Assembly (NCBI GenBank): GCA_025800435.1
Contig: JAOXRV010000012.1
Location: 1-12,718 of the forward strand
Length of the DNA: 12,718 nucleotides
DNA from: Cellvibrionaceae bacterium
Lineage (GTDB): Bacteria; Pseudomonadota; Gammaproteobacteria; Pseudomonadales; Cellvibrionaceae
Reading direction: 5' to 3'
In this document: piece by piece, positions 6,559-12,718 of the stretch
Position numbering within the stretch: position 1 is the first letter of the stretch
Layout of the letters: every line of letters begins with the position of its first letter
Made by a program: the position numbers and the translations under genes
Notes under the pieces: model-generated
Told to the model about the DNA's origin: nothing
The model's database searches: none
What the model saw: only the letters and a program-made list of their open reading frames with translations

Positions 6559-7782
6559 TTAGTCGAGGATCTTAGATACAACACCAGCACCAACGGTACG
6601 GCCACCTTCGCGGATGGCGAAGCGCAGACCTTCGTCCATGGCGATGGGGCAGATCAGGGTAACGGACATCTGTACGTTATCGCCTGGCATTACCATTTCA
6701 ACGCCTTCGGGCAGCTCACAGGCACCGGTTACGTCAGTGGTACGGAAGTAGAACTGAGGACGGTAGCCTTTAAAGAATGGGGTGTGACGACCACCTTCAT
6801 CTTTAGACAGTACGTAAACCTCACCTTCGAACTTGGTGTGCGGGTTGATTGAACCTGGGGCAGCCAGTACCTGACCACGCTCAACTTCGTCACGCTTGGT
6901 ACCGCGCAGCAGTACACCAACATTCTCACCGGCGCGACCTTCGTCGAGCAGCTTGCGGAACATTTCTACACCGGTACAGGTAGTGGTAGTGGTGTCTTTG
7001 ATGCCCACGATTTCGATTTCTTCACCAACCTTGATGATACCGCGCTCAACACGACCGGTAACAACCGTACCGCGGCCCTGGATAGAGAACACGTCTTCGA
7101 TAGGCAGAATGAAAGCACCGTCGATGGCGCGCTCGGGCTCGGGGATGTACTCGTCCAGAGTTTCAACCAGCTTCTTAACGGCAGTGGTGCCCAGCTCGTT
7201 GTCGTCTTCACCGTTCAGAGCCATCAAGGCAGAACCGGCAATAATTGGCGTGTCGTCGCCTGGGAACTCGTAAGTTTCGAGCAGCTCGCGCAGCTCCATC
7301 TCAACCAGCTCCAGCATCTCGGCGTATTCTTCAGAATCAACACCGCCACAGTCTTCAGCCAGCAGGTCAGCTTTGTTCAGGAATACTACGATGTAAGGTA
7401 CACCAACCTGACGAGACAGCAGGATGTGCTCGCGGGTTTGGGGCATTGGGCCGTCGGTGGCACCACATACCAGAATAGCGCCATCCATCTGCGCAGCACC
7501 GGTGATCATGTTTTTAACATAGTCGGCGTGGCCGGGGCAGTCTACGTGGGCGTAGTGACGGCTGGGAGAATCGTACTCAACGTGAGAAGTAGCAATGGTA
7601 ATACCACGCTCGCGCTCTTCGGGAGCATTGTCGATGCCGTCAAAAGCAACGGCGTCGCCGCCCCATACTTCCGCACATACGCGGGTCAGGGCTGCTGTCA
7701 GGGTGGTTTTACCGTGGTCAACGTGACCAATTGTGCCCACGTTCACATGGGGCTTGGAGCGTTCAAATGTTTCTTTAGCCAT
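6559..7782 (-). CDS. tuf: Elongation factor Tu
   Basis: EF-Tu is the GTPase that delivers aminoacyl-tRNA to the ribosomal A site. The start is ATG 7782 (MAKE), with AGGAG about 9 bases upstream. An ATG three codons earlier sits right against that ribosome binding site and is rejected. The 407-aa product has G1 GHVDHGKT (19-26), switch I RGITI (59-63), G3 DCPGH (81-85, with catalytic His85) and G4 NKAD (136-139), then domains II and III with the conserved GRVERG and GGRHTPFF segments. It is longer than E. coli EF-Tu (394 aa), mainly because of an acidic insert just after G4 (LLAEDCGGVDSEEYAE) and a smaller one before VKKLVETLDEYIPEPE. It follows four tRNA genes and ends at a strong terminator. 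Confidence 0.98.
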   Translation of the reverse strand: MAKETFERSKPHVNVGTIGHVDHGKTTLTAALTRVCAEVWGGDAVAFDGIDNAPEERERGITIATSHVEYDSPSRHYAHVDCPGHADYVKNMITGAAQMDGAILVCGATDGPMPQTREHILLSRQVGVPYIVVFLNKADLLAEDCGGVDSEEYAEMLELVEMELRELLETYEFPGDDTPIIAGSALMALNGEDDNELGTTAVKKLVETLDEYIPEPERAIDGAFILPIEDVFSIQGRGTVVTGRVERGIIKVGEEIEIVGIKDTTTTTCTGVEMFRKLLDEGRAGENVGVLLRGTKRDEVERGQVLAAPGSINPHTKFEGEVYVLSKDEGGRHTPFFKGYRPQFYFRTTDVTGACELPEGVEMVMPGDNVQMSVTLICPIAMDEGLRFAIREGGRTVGAGVVSKILD

Positions 7783-7834
7783 TGTGGGCATCTCCTATTA
7801 GCATTGCTGCCTGGGATAAAATGACCCAGACAAG

Positions 7835-7863
7835 AAAAACCGCGCAAGCCTAAACTTACGCGG
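7835..7863 (-). terminator. Terminator-like hairpin between tRNA-Thr(GGT) and tuf
   Basis: On the minus strand CCGCGTAAG (7863-7855) pairs with CTTGCGCGG (7848-7840) over nine pairs including one T-G wobble, with loop TTTAGG. It is followed directly by TTTTT (7839-7835) and then CTT. This looks like an intrinsic terminator or attenuator placed 7 bp after the tRNA and about 50 bp before the tuf start. It may set the ratio of tRNA to tuf transcript or mark the tRNA precursor 3' end. Confidence 0.6.
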
Positions 7864-7869
7864 AAAATA

Positions 7870-7945
7870 TGGAGCTCAAGAGCAGATTTGAACTGCCGAC
7901 CTCACCCTTACCAAGGGTGTGCTCTACCAACTGAGCTACTTGAGC
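7870..7945 (-). tRNA. tRNA-Thr (anticodon GGT)
   Basis: This 76-nt cloverleaf has acceptor stem GCTCAAG/CTTGAGC with discriminator T and an encoded CCA. The anticodon stem CACCC/GGGTG encloses loop TTGGTAA (anticodon GGT), and the T-arm has the expected GTTCAAATC loop. It reads ACC and ACU codons. It is the last tRNA before tuf, the position of thrT in E. coli. Confidence 0.97.
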
Positions 7946-7985
7946 TTAAACTCACCGACAACGGCCAGGCCAATGCCGGAAAATC

Positions 7986-8059
<74 letters not shown>

Positions 8060-8235
8060 AAAACCTGCTCGGGCCCGCAAACCCGCTATGTTTGGCCCGC
8101 TGACCTGACCGCTTCATTTATAGGCAGCCAACCTCACCGGGGCAAACTGGAGCAGCGCTGACCGCTCACCCAAATCCTTCTAACTTGTTCCTTTCTTTCC
8201 TACCAACTACAAGCCGCGACTTATAGTAGAAATAA

Positions 8236-8319
8236 TGGTGCAGGGGGGTGGATTCGAACCACCGAAGCTTGCGCGTCAGATTTACAGTCTGATCCCTTTG
8301 GCCACTCGGGAACCCCTGC
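8236..8319 (-). tRNA. tRNA-Tyr (anticodon GTA)
   Basis: This 84-nt class II tRNA has acceptor stem GCAGGGG/CCCCTGC, discriminator A and an encoded CCA. The anticodon stem CAGA/TCTG encloses loop CTGTAAA (anticodon GTA), and a long variable arm of the tyrosine type follows. The 176-bp gap between it and tRNA-Gly shows no recognisable gene. Confidence 0.97.
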
Positions 8320-8408
8320 GAAAGAGGCGGAAATTTACCGCTTCTCGACCTCTCTTGTCAACCACTTTTCTTTGAAAAACAGCAATTTACAAAGACAAGT
8401 TGAGAAAA

Positions 8409-8484
8409 TGGAGCTGGCGATAGGAGTCGAACCTACGACCTGCTGATTACAAGTCAGCTGCTCTACCAACTGAGCTACGCCAGC
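8409..8484 (-). tRNA. tRNA-Thr (anticodon TGT)
   Basis: This 76-nt cloverleaf has acceptor stem GCTGGCG/CGCCAGC, discriminator T and an encoded CCA. The anticodon stem GCTGA/TCAGC encloses loop CTTGTAA (anticodon TGT). It is the first tRNA of the cluster, equivalent in place to E. coli thrU, and it reads ACA and ACG codons. Confidence 0.97.
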
Positions 8485-8518
8485 CCAGACACTGTTCACC
8501 TCGAACAGTGGAGCGCGG

Positions 8519-8547
8519 ATTCTATAGAAGCTTTTACAAAGACGCAA
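8519..8547 (-). promoter_or_regulatory. Sigma-70 promoter of the tRNA-tuf operon with GC-rich discriminator
   Basis: On the minus strand -35 TTGCGT (8547-8542) and -10 TAGAAT (8524-8519) are separated by 17 bp. A GC-rich discriminator (CCGCGC) follows, typical of promoters under stringent control. The -35 element lies inside the 3' end of the SPOR-like gene. The transcript would begin with a perfect 8-bp hairpin, CACTGTTC/GAACAGTG (8490-8510), just before tRNA-Thr. Confidence 0.6.
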
Positions 8548-9238
8548 CACCTGGGCAGTAATTTTCTCGCCTTTCTAAGCCCTTGCGCTCATTGATAAAT
8601 TTTTGCCAGGCGGCGCTATCGAGTTTGGCCGCCTGCTCTGGCTGCAACATGACCCACAACTCCTCATACGAGCGCGGCACTTCCTGGATATTGGCGGCGT
8701 AACCCAGGCGCTCAACCTCGATTTTGCGCGTTGCGGCGGAGCCGCGCTGACTATACATACCAAAAGAGATGCCATTGACCAGGTCTCCTTTGGGTATAAC
8801 ATAGGAATCGATGCCCTTGGCTTGTAGCTCATGCAGTTTGCGCAGGGCTTCTTTACGAGAGGCCAGTGGCGTCAGATACACCCAAAAACCGGGATCACCG
8901 GCTATCTCAAGGCGCTCCAGGGTGGCTTCCACCTCGCGCGCAGCCAGGTTTTCCACCGCGTATTCAGCTTGCAAAATCTTTTCGAACGGGCCAATCAAAG
9001 TACAAAGGCGCTTGCTCTCTGCAGCCAAACCAGGCTCGACCGGGGCCTTCATTTGAATGCGCTGCTTTTGCTCTACCGCATCAGCCAGCTGGTTGGGGCT
9101 TAGTTCGCTCAACAGAACCAGGGGCTCGCCCACCACTGGGATAGCCTTAGGCTGCGGTGCCTTGGGCTCCCTGCCCATCAAGCCCCAGCCCAGCAAACAG
9201 GCATTGGCCAATACTAATATCAAAAATACTGCTTTCAT
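8534..9238 (-). CDS. SPOR-like single-span membrane protein
   Basis: This 234-aa protein has one N-terminal membrane anchor (residues 3-20) and a long periplasmic part. The start is ATG 9238, with GAGAAGG upstream; further upstream in-frame ATGs lack such a site and would overlap coaX. Residues about 117-187 resemble a SPOR repeat fold (WVYLTPLASRKEALRKLHEL, IDSYVIPKGDLVNGISFGMY), which in other proteins binds septal peptidoglycan lacking stem peptides. An equivalent gene follows coaX in Pseudomonas (PA4278 region, from memory). It lies 31 bp after coaX and is probably the last gene of the birA-coaX unit. The exact role is unknown; cell division or envelope is an inference. Confidence 0.8.
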   Translation of the reverse strand: MKAVFLILVLANACLLGWGLMGREPKAPQPKAIPVVGEPLVLLSELSPNQLADAVEQKQRIQMKAPVEPGLAAESKRLCTLIGPFEKILQAEYAVENLAAREVEATLERLEIAGDPGFWVYLTPLASRKEALRKLHELQAKGIDSYVIPKGDLVNGISFGMYSQRGSAATRKIEVERLGYAANIQEVPRSYEELWVMLQPEQAAKLDSAAWQKFINERKGLERRENYCPGVASL

Positions 9239-9269
9239 CGTCGCCTTCTCTATTCCCTTTTCTTTAGCT

Positions 9270-10004
9270 CTAGGGTAACACCAGAGCCAAACCATCGAGC
9301 ACCAGATCTGGGTGCCATTGACTGGCAAAAGGCAGCTGGCGCTGCAATTGCTCACCATCGCCGCCGCACACCCACACTGGCACTTCGTCCAAACCAGTCA
9401 ATTCCAATAGCATTCGCCGAGCCTGGCTGGCCAAGCCTACATGGGCACAGTGAATGCCGTTATTAACCGCCGCTTCGGTACTGCAGCCTGGCGCCATATC
9501 GAATTTTGCCCCCTGCTCGACCTTTACCTGGGCGGTGTCGGCAAACAGCGCGCGCCGCATCAGGCGATGGCCCGGCACAATATAGCCGCCGATATAGCCT
9601 TGGTCGCTGACTAGCTCCACCGTAATGGCACTGCCACAATCGACTATCAAACAAGGGCCCTGACTTAGCTCGTAGGCGGCCAATACCGCCAACCAACGAT
9701 CGGCGCCAAGCTTGGTATAGTCTTTATAGGGGTTGTGAATGGCACCGTGTGCTGGCTGGGTATGGGCCTGAGCCAGCGTTAAGCCCCATAAATCTGTCAC
9801 GCAAGCGGCTACCGCTGCCTTTAGATCTGCCCCAGCTACCGAAACCATACGCGCGCGCTGCGGCTTAATATTGCTTAACGTCGACTGCAAAGCGCCCTCA
9901 AGCAAAGCCTCATTAGCAAGCGTTCCCCGCTCCAGCACCGCACCGCCAGCGGACAGCAAACGCCACTTAAGGCGGGTATTACCGCCGTCGAACTCAACAA
10001 TCAC
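9270..10004 (-). CDS. coaX: Type III pantothenate kinase
   Basis: CoaX phosphorylates pantothenate with ATP, the first step of coenzyme A synthesis, in the cytosol. The 244-aa product has the ASKHA-fold phosphate motif DGGNTRLKWR (residues 6-15, Asp6), LGADRW (99-104, with the conserved Asp102), the second phosphate motif DCGSAITVE (122-130) and IGGYIVPG (138-145). It starts with GTG at 10004-10002, overlapping the birA TGA stop (GTGA), so translation is coupled to birA. Length is normal for the family. The birA-coaX pairing recurs across Pseudomonas relatives. Confidence 0.96.
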   Translation of the reverse strand: MIVEFDGGNTRLKWRLLSAGGAVLERGTLANEALLEGALQSTLSNIKPQRARMVSVAGADLKAAVAACVTDLWGLTLAQAHTQPAHGAIHNPYKDYTKLGADRWLAVLAAYELSQGPCLIVDCGSAITVELVSDQGYIGGYIVPGHRLMRRALFADTAQVKVEQGAKFDMAPGCSTEAAVNNGIHCAHVGLASQARRMLLELTGLDEVPVWVCGGDGEQLQRQLPFASQWHPDLVLDGLALVLP

Positions 10005-10960
10005 CGAATTGGCCTCAAGGATAACTCGCCGCCACTGTATTGCTCCAAGCCTTCACTGGTCTCTATTAACAACGCACCGTTATCACTGACGCCCTTAGCC
10101 ACCCCTTCGATGCGCTGCTGGGCCGAGCTCAATGCAACCGCACGACCGCGAAACGCATCCAGCACCTCCCAGGGCGCGCGATAGGGTTTAAACCCACTCG
10201 CGCCATAATTGGCCAGCAAAGGCATTAAATTATTGATCAGCGCAGTAACCACTTGATTGCGGCTGCCGTTAAAACCAATACTGCGCAAGTCCACCCAGTC
10301 CTGGTCGATAGCTTCTGCCGCACCAGCGGGCATGGTGACGTTGATGCCAATACCGACCACCACCTTGCAATCACCGCTGACATCGCCGGACATCTCTAAC
10401 AAAATACCACCGAGCTTGCGCCCATCGCTGTACAGGTCATTGGGCCACTTTAACTGCAGCGGCTTACAACCCAGGGCCGCTAACGCATCGGCCACCTTAA
10501 CGCCGACCGCCAAGCTCAAGCCCTCCAAGGCCTGGGCGCCTCCGCTAAAAGACCAAGCGACGGAGAAATAGATATTGCGAGCAAAGGGACTGACCCAAGC
10601 CCGGCCGCGACGACCGCGGCCCTGCAGCTGCTGCTCGGCCAGACAGATATCGCCGCAACTGCCATTGTCGACTAAAAACTTATTGGTAGAATCAATCCGG
10701 GTGTGCAACTGCAGCTCGCCCAATAGACCCTGGGCCTCGGGGTTTAAGCCAGCGCGAACAGCTTCTAGATCGAGCAGGTCGAGCCCACCGGCTAAGCAGT
10801 ATCCGCGCCCCTTAATAGAAACCAGCTCAAGACCCAGGTCATCGAGTTTATTTAGGTGCTTCCATACCGCGGTACGACTGACACCAAGGGCCTGCCCCAA
10901 CTCCTCACCAGAGTGAAACTCACCGTCAGCCAATACCTTTAGAATATCAATAAGATCCAT
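10001..10960 (-). CDS. birA: Biotin-protein ligase and biotin operon repressor BirA
   Basis: BirA activates biotin to biotinyl-AMP, transfers it to the acetyl-CoA carboxylase carrier protein, and can repress biotin genes. The 319-aa product has an N-terminal winged helix (about 1-60, with the helix SRTAVWKHLNKL), the adenylate-binding loop GRGRRGR (114-120), KWPND (171-175), RKLGGIL (181-187) and GIGINV (203-208), then a small C-terminal domain. I choose the ATG at 10960 because AGGA sits 8 bases upstream. A GTG two codons earlier (10966) is next to that site and less likely. The presence of the DNA-binding domain means it could be a true repressor. It is divergent from the yhhN-family gene across a 91-bp gap. 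Confidence 0.97.
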   Translation of the reverse strand: MDLIDILKVLADGEFHSGEELGQALGVSRTAVWKHLNKLDDLGLELVSIKGRGYCLAGGLDLLDLEAVRAGLNPEAQGLLGELQLHTRIDSTNKFLVDNGSCGDICLAEQQLQGRGRRGRAWVSPFARNIYFSVAWSFSGGAQALEGLSLAVGVKVADALAALGCKPLQLKWPNDLYSDGRKLGGILLEMSGDVSGDCKVVVGIGINVTMPAGAAEAIDQDWVDLRSIGFNGSRNQVVTALINNLMPLLANYGASGFKPYRAPWEVLDAFRGRAVALSSAQQRIEGVAKGVSDNGALLIETSEGLEQYSGGELSLRPIR

Positions 10961-11051
10961 CGCCACATCCTAAAATACAATCTGGAAAGTATTGGGCTAT
11001 CTGGCATAAGATGCAAGCCTCACTAAAAACACTAATAAGAAGATATAGACC

Positions 11052-11711
11052 ATGGATAAAAACTCGCCAAGCCCTCTGCTGAGCATCTACGGCGCCTGCT
11101 ATACCCTGCTGTGCCTACCGTTCTTAATCTACCGGGGCGAGCTAGACCCCATCGCCGCCCCCTTGATAAAAGCCGCGCCGATACTATTTCTCGCACTGAT
11201 CGTCTGCCGCCACCTACCCAACCCTCAGTGGCTGTGGTTTCGTATCGCTTTATTATTTTCCGCAGCCGGCGACATACTGCTGGAAACCCAATTTAAACTC
11301 TCATTCCCGCTGGGGCTAAGCGCCTTCTTAGTCGCGCAATTAATCTACGCCTACCGCTTTTGGCAACACCGCCGGCCGCAGACAGCCTACATCAAAGAAA
11401 TCTCAGCGATGGCGGGTTTTGCCGCGGTTATGCTCTACCTGTTGCTGCCCCACACCGGCGAGATGACCATCCCCGTGCTCTTCTACATGACCGCCATCTG
11501 CACCATGGGCGCCGGCGCCCTAGCCATGCAGGGTTCACCGCTAATCAAACTCGGCGCCATTAGTTTTATCTTTTCGGACAGTGTTATTGCACTGAATAAA
11601 TTTATCGAACCGTTTGAGGCCGCCGGTATGGTTATTATGATCAGCTACTACCTAGCCCAGTTGTTAATTGTGTTTGGCGCGGTTTTTACGTGGAAGTCTG
11701 AACTTAGATAG
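11052..11711 (+). CDS. YhhN/TMEM86-family integral membrane protein (putative lysoplasmalogenase)
   Basis: This 219-aa polytopic inner-membrane protein has about seven or eight predicted spans. The family signatures FSAAGDILLE (residues 69-78, with the GD pair at 73-74), GLSAFLVAQLIYAYRFW (88-104), GAISFIFSDSVIALNKF (168-184) and YYLAQLLI are all present. Some family members hydrolyse the vinyl ether bond of lysoplasmalogens, but the bacterial role of most is unproven. The ATG at 11052 has AAGAAG about 10 bases upstream. It is the only complete plus-strand gene in the window, divergent from birA and convergent with the rrn operon. Confidence 0.88.
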   Translation: MDKNSPSPLLSIYGACYTLLCLPFLIYRGELDPIAAPLIKAAPILFLALIVCRHLPNPQWLWFRIALLFSAAGDILLETQFKLSFPLGLSAFLVAQLIYAYRFWQHRRPQTAYIKEISAMAGFAAVMLYLLLPHTGEMTIPVLFYMTAICTMGAGALAMQGSPLIKLGAISFIFSDSVIALNKFIEPFEAAGMVIMISYYLAQLLIVFGAVFTWKSELR

Positions 11712-11835
11712 GTTTTCTTAACCCAGTTTAAGGGGGCGGGGCGCTTTTTCCGTTCCAAAACGCCACAGCCATACCGACTCAAGGCTCGGCAACGAAGCCA
11801 CACTTAAAGACAAAAAAATCTAAAACCCAATAAAG
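11712..11835. other. Intergenic region between yhhN and the rrn terminator
   Basis: No gene is seen. A possible GGCG-TTTT / AAAA-CGCC hairpin lies at 11740-11764, but it has no following T-run. I do not see a separate terminator for the yhhN-family gene; the symmetric rrn terminator just beyond could serve both directions. Confidence 0.4.
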
Positions 11836-11869
11836 AAAAAACCCCGGCAGCAACGCTACCGGGGTTTTT
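11836..11869 (-). terminator. rRNA operon terminator
   Basis: The arms AAAAACCCCGG and CCGGGGTTTTT with an inner AGC/GCT pairing make a strong hairpin, ending in a T-run on the minus strand. It begins about 10 bp after the 5S 3' end. T-runs on both sides make it likely bidirectional, so it may also stop yhhN transcripts. Confidence 0.92.
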
Positions 11870-11878
11870 GGTATTAAA

Positions 11879-11995
11879 GCTTGACGATGACCTACTCTCA
11901 CATGGGGACACCCCACACTACCATCGGCGCTGAGTCGTTTCACTTCTGAGTTCGGGATGGGGTCAGGTGGTTCCAACTCGCTATGGTCGTCAAGC
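11879..11995 (-). rRNA. rrf: 5S ribosomal RNA
   Basis: This is a complete 5S sequence of about 117 nt. The terminal helix GCTTGACGA/TCGTCAAGC is perfectly paired, and the conserved core segments CCACCTGACCCCAT, CCGAACTCAGAAGTGAAACG, GCGCCGATGGTAGTGTGGG and GAGAGTAGG are all present in order. It is the distal gene of the operon, downstream of 23S. The ends are placed by the terminal helix and may be off by one or two bases. Confidence 0.97.
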
Positions 11996-12227
11996 AAACT
12001 GTTATGAACTCGTGGTTGGTCTTAGGAGGGTATTGAAACCTCTGCCGCACTCGCTCAAATAGGGCGATGGAAAGTACTTGCCTCAGCTTACGCTGCGCTT
12101 AAGTTTAATAAGTTGTAATAAAGTAATTAATTCACGGTGTATCAGTCTATCGACTTTCTAGTCACATACCCGTCGCTGCTTCTGAATGATCACCCTAAGT
12201 GATCGCACAATCAGTAGCTTCAGTTAT
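11996..12227 (-). other. 23S-5S internal transcribed spacer
   Basis: This 232-bp spacer holds no tRNA. It contains a perfect hairpin GATCAC/GTGATC (12188-12204) about 25 bases past the 23S end, possibly a processing structure. Confidence 0.7.
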
Positions 12228-12617
<390 letters not shown>

Positions 12618-12621
<4 letters not shown>

Positions 12622-12718
12622 TTGGCAATTTAATGATCCGGGAAGCCGAAATATTTCAGCAGGAAACTTCTCTGGAAACTATGCCATTCTGGATAGTGAT
12701 GAATACGGGACTTCATCT
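12618..12718 (+). other. Non-rRNA sequence joined to 23S; open reading frame running off the window
   Basis: From about 12622 the sequence is not rRNA. The plus strand is open from ATG 12618-12620 to the window end (starts MIGNLMIREAEIF). The minus strand is open from the edge to a TAA at 12632-12630, ending HSFQRSFLLKYFGFPDH. The minus reading has more GC-ending codons and a natural stop about 9 bases before the junction, so it looks like the more credible C-terminus of a gene. Neither product is recognised, and both could be chance. Confidence 0.35.

Noticed and set aside
7783..7791. Upstream tuf start (MPT extension)
   Set aside because: The AGGAG site abuts that ATG; the canonical MAKE start is correctly spaced.
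6896..7824. Plus-strand and shifted-frame ORFs over tuf
   Set aside because: They are by-products of strong codon bias in tuf; compositions are abnormal (Ser/Thr/Pro-rich).
11779..11997. Small ORF across the 5S gene
   Set aside because: It overlaps the 5S rRNA and the rrn terminator and is a chance frame.

Overview
The window reads as chromosomal DNA of a gammaproteobacterium, most likely a marine Cellvibrionales-type lineage. The basis is the rrn / birA-coaX-SPOR / tRNA-tuf gene order known from Pseudomonas and relatives, the gammaproteobacterial 5S and 23S sequences, and an enlarged EF-Tu (about 407 aa) with an acidic insertion after the NKxD motif. This placement is inference from memory of the families; no search was run.

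Region 1 (1-5260, minus strand) is a nitrate uptake and sensing module. It runs nasT (ANTAR antiterminator), nasS (cytosolic nitrate sensor), a long regulatory leader, then nrtA (periplasmic nitrate-binding protein), nrtB (permease) and nrtD (ATPase, cut by the window edge). Between nasS and nrtA lie an NtrC-like enhancer (3448-3464), a 97-bp miniature inverted-repeat element flanked by CTAG (3304-3400), a near-consensus sigma-54 promoter (3266-3282), and a leader with two ANNGNN hexaloop hairpins. The second hairpin overlaps a strong intrinsic terminator just before the nrtA ribosome binding site. A second sigma-54-like promoter precedes nasT. Together these suggest two-level control: nitrogen limitation through NtrC/sigma-54, and nitrate through NasS release of NasT, which then blocks the leader terminator.

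Region 2 (5375-6540) holds a CsgG-like outer-membrane lipoprotein gene on the minus strand, bounded by strong terminators.

Region 3 (6559-10960, minus strand) is the housekeeping cluster birA, coaX, a SPOR-like membrane protein, then tRNA-Thr(TGT), tRNA-Tyr(GTA), tRNA-Gly(TCC), tRNA-Thr(GGT) and tuf. The tRNA-tuf order is that of E. coli thrU-tyrU-glyT-thrT-tufB. After tuf, two terminators and the lipoprotein gene take the place of the usual secE-nusG.

Region 4 (11052 to the end) has a plus-strand yhhN-family membrane gene, the rrn operon terminator, 5S rRNA, and the 3' part of 23S rRNA on the minus strand. The 23S similarity stops abruptly at about 12621, inside the peptidyl-transferase domain. 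The last ~97 bases are not rRNA and are open on both strands: either an insertion in 23S or a chimeric contig end.
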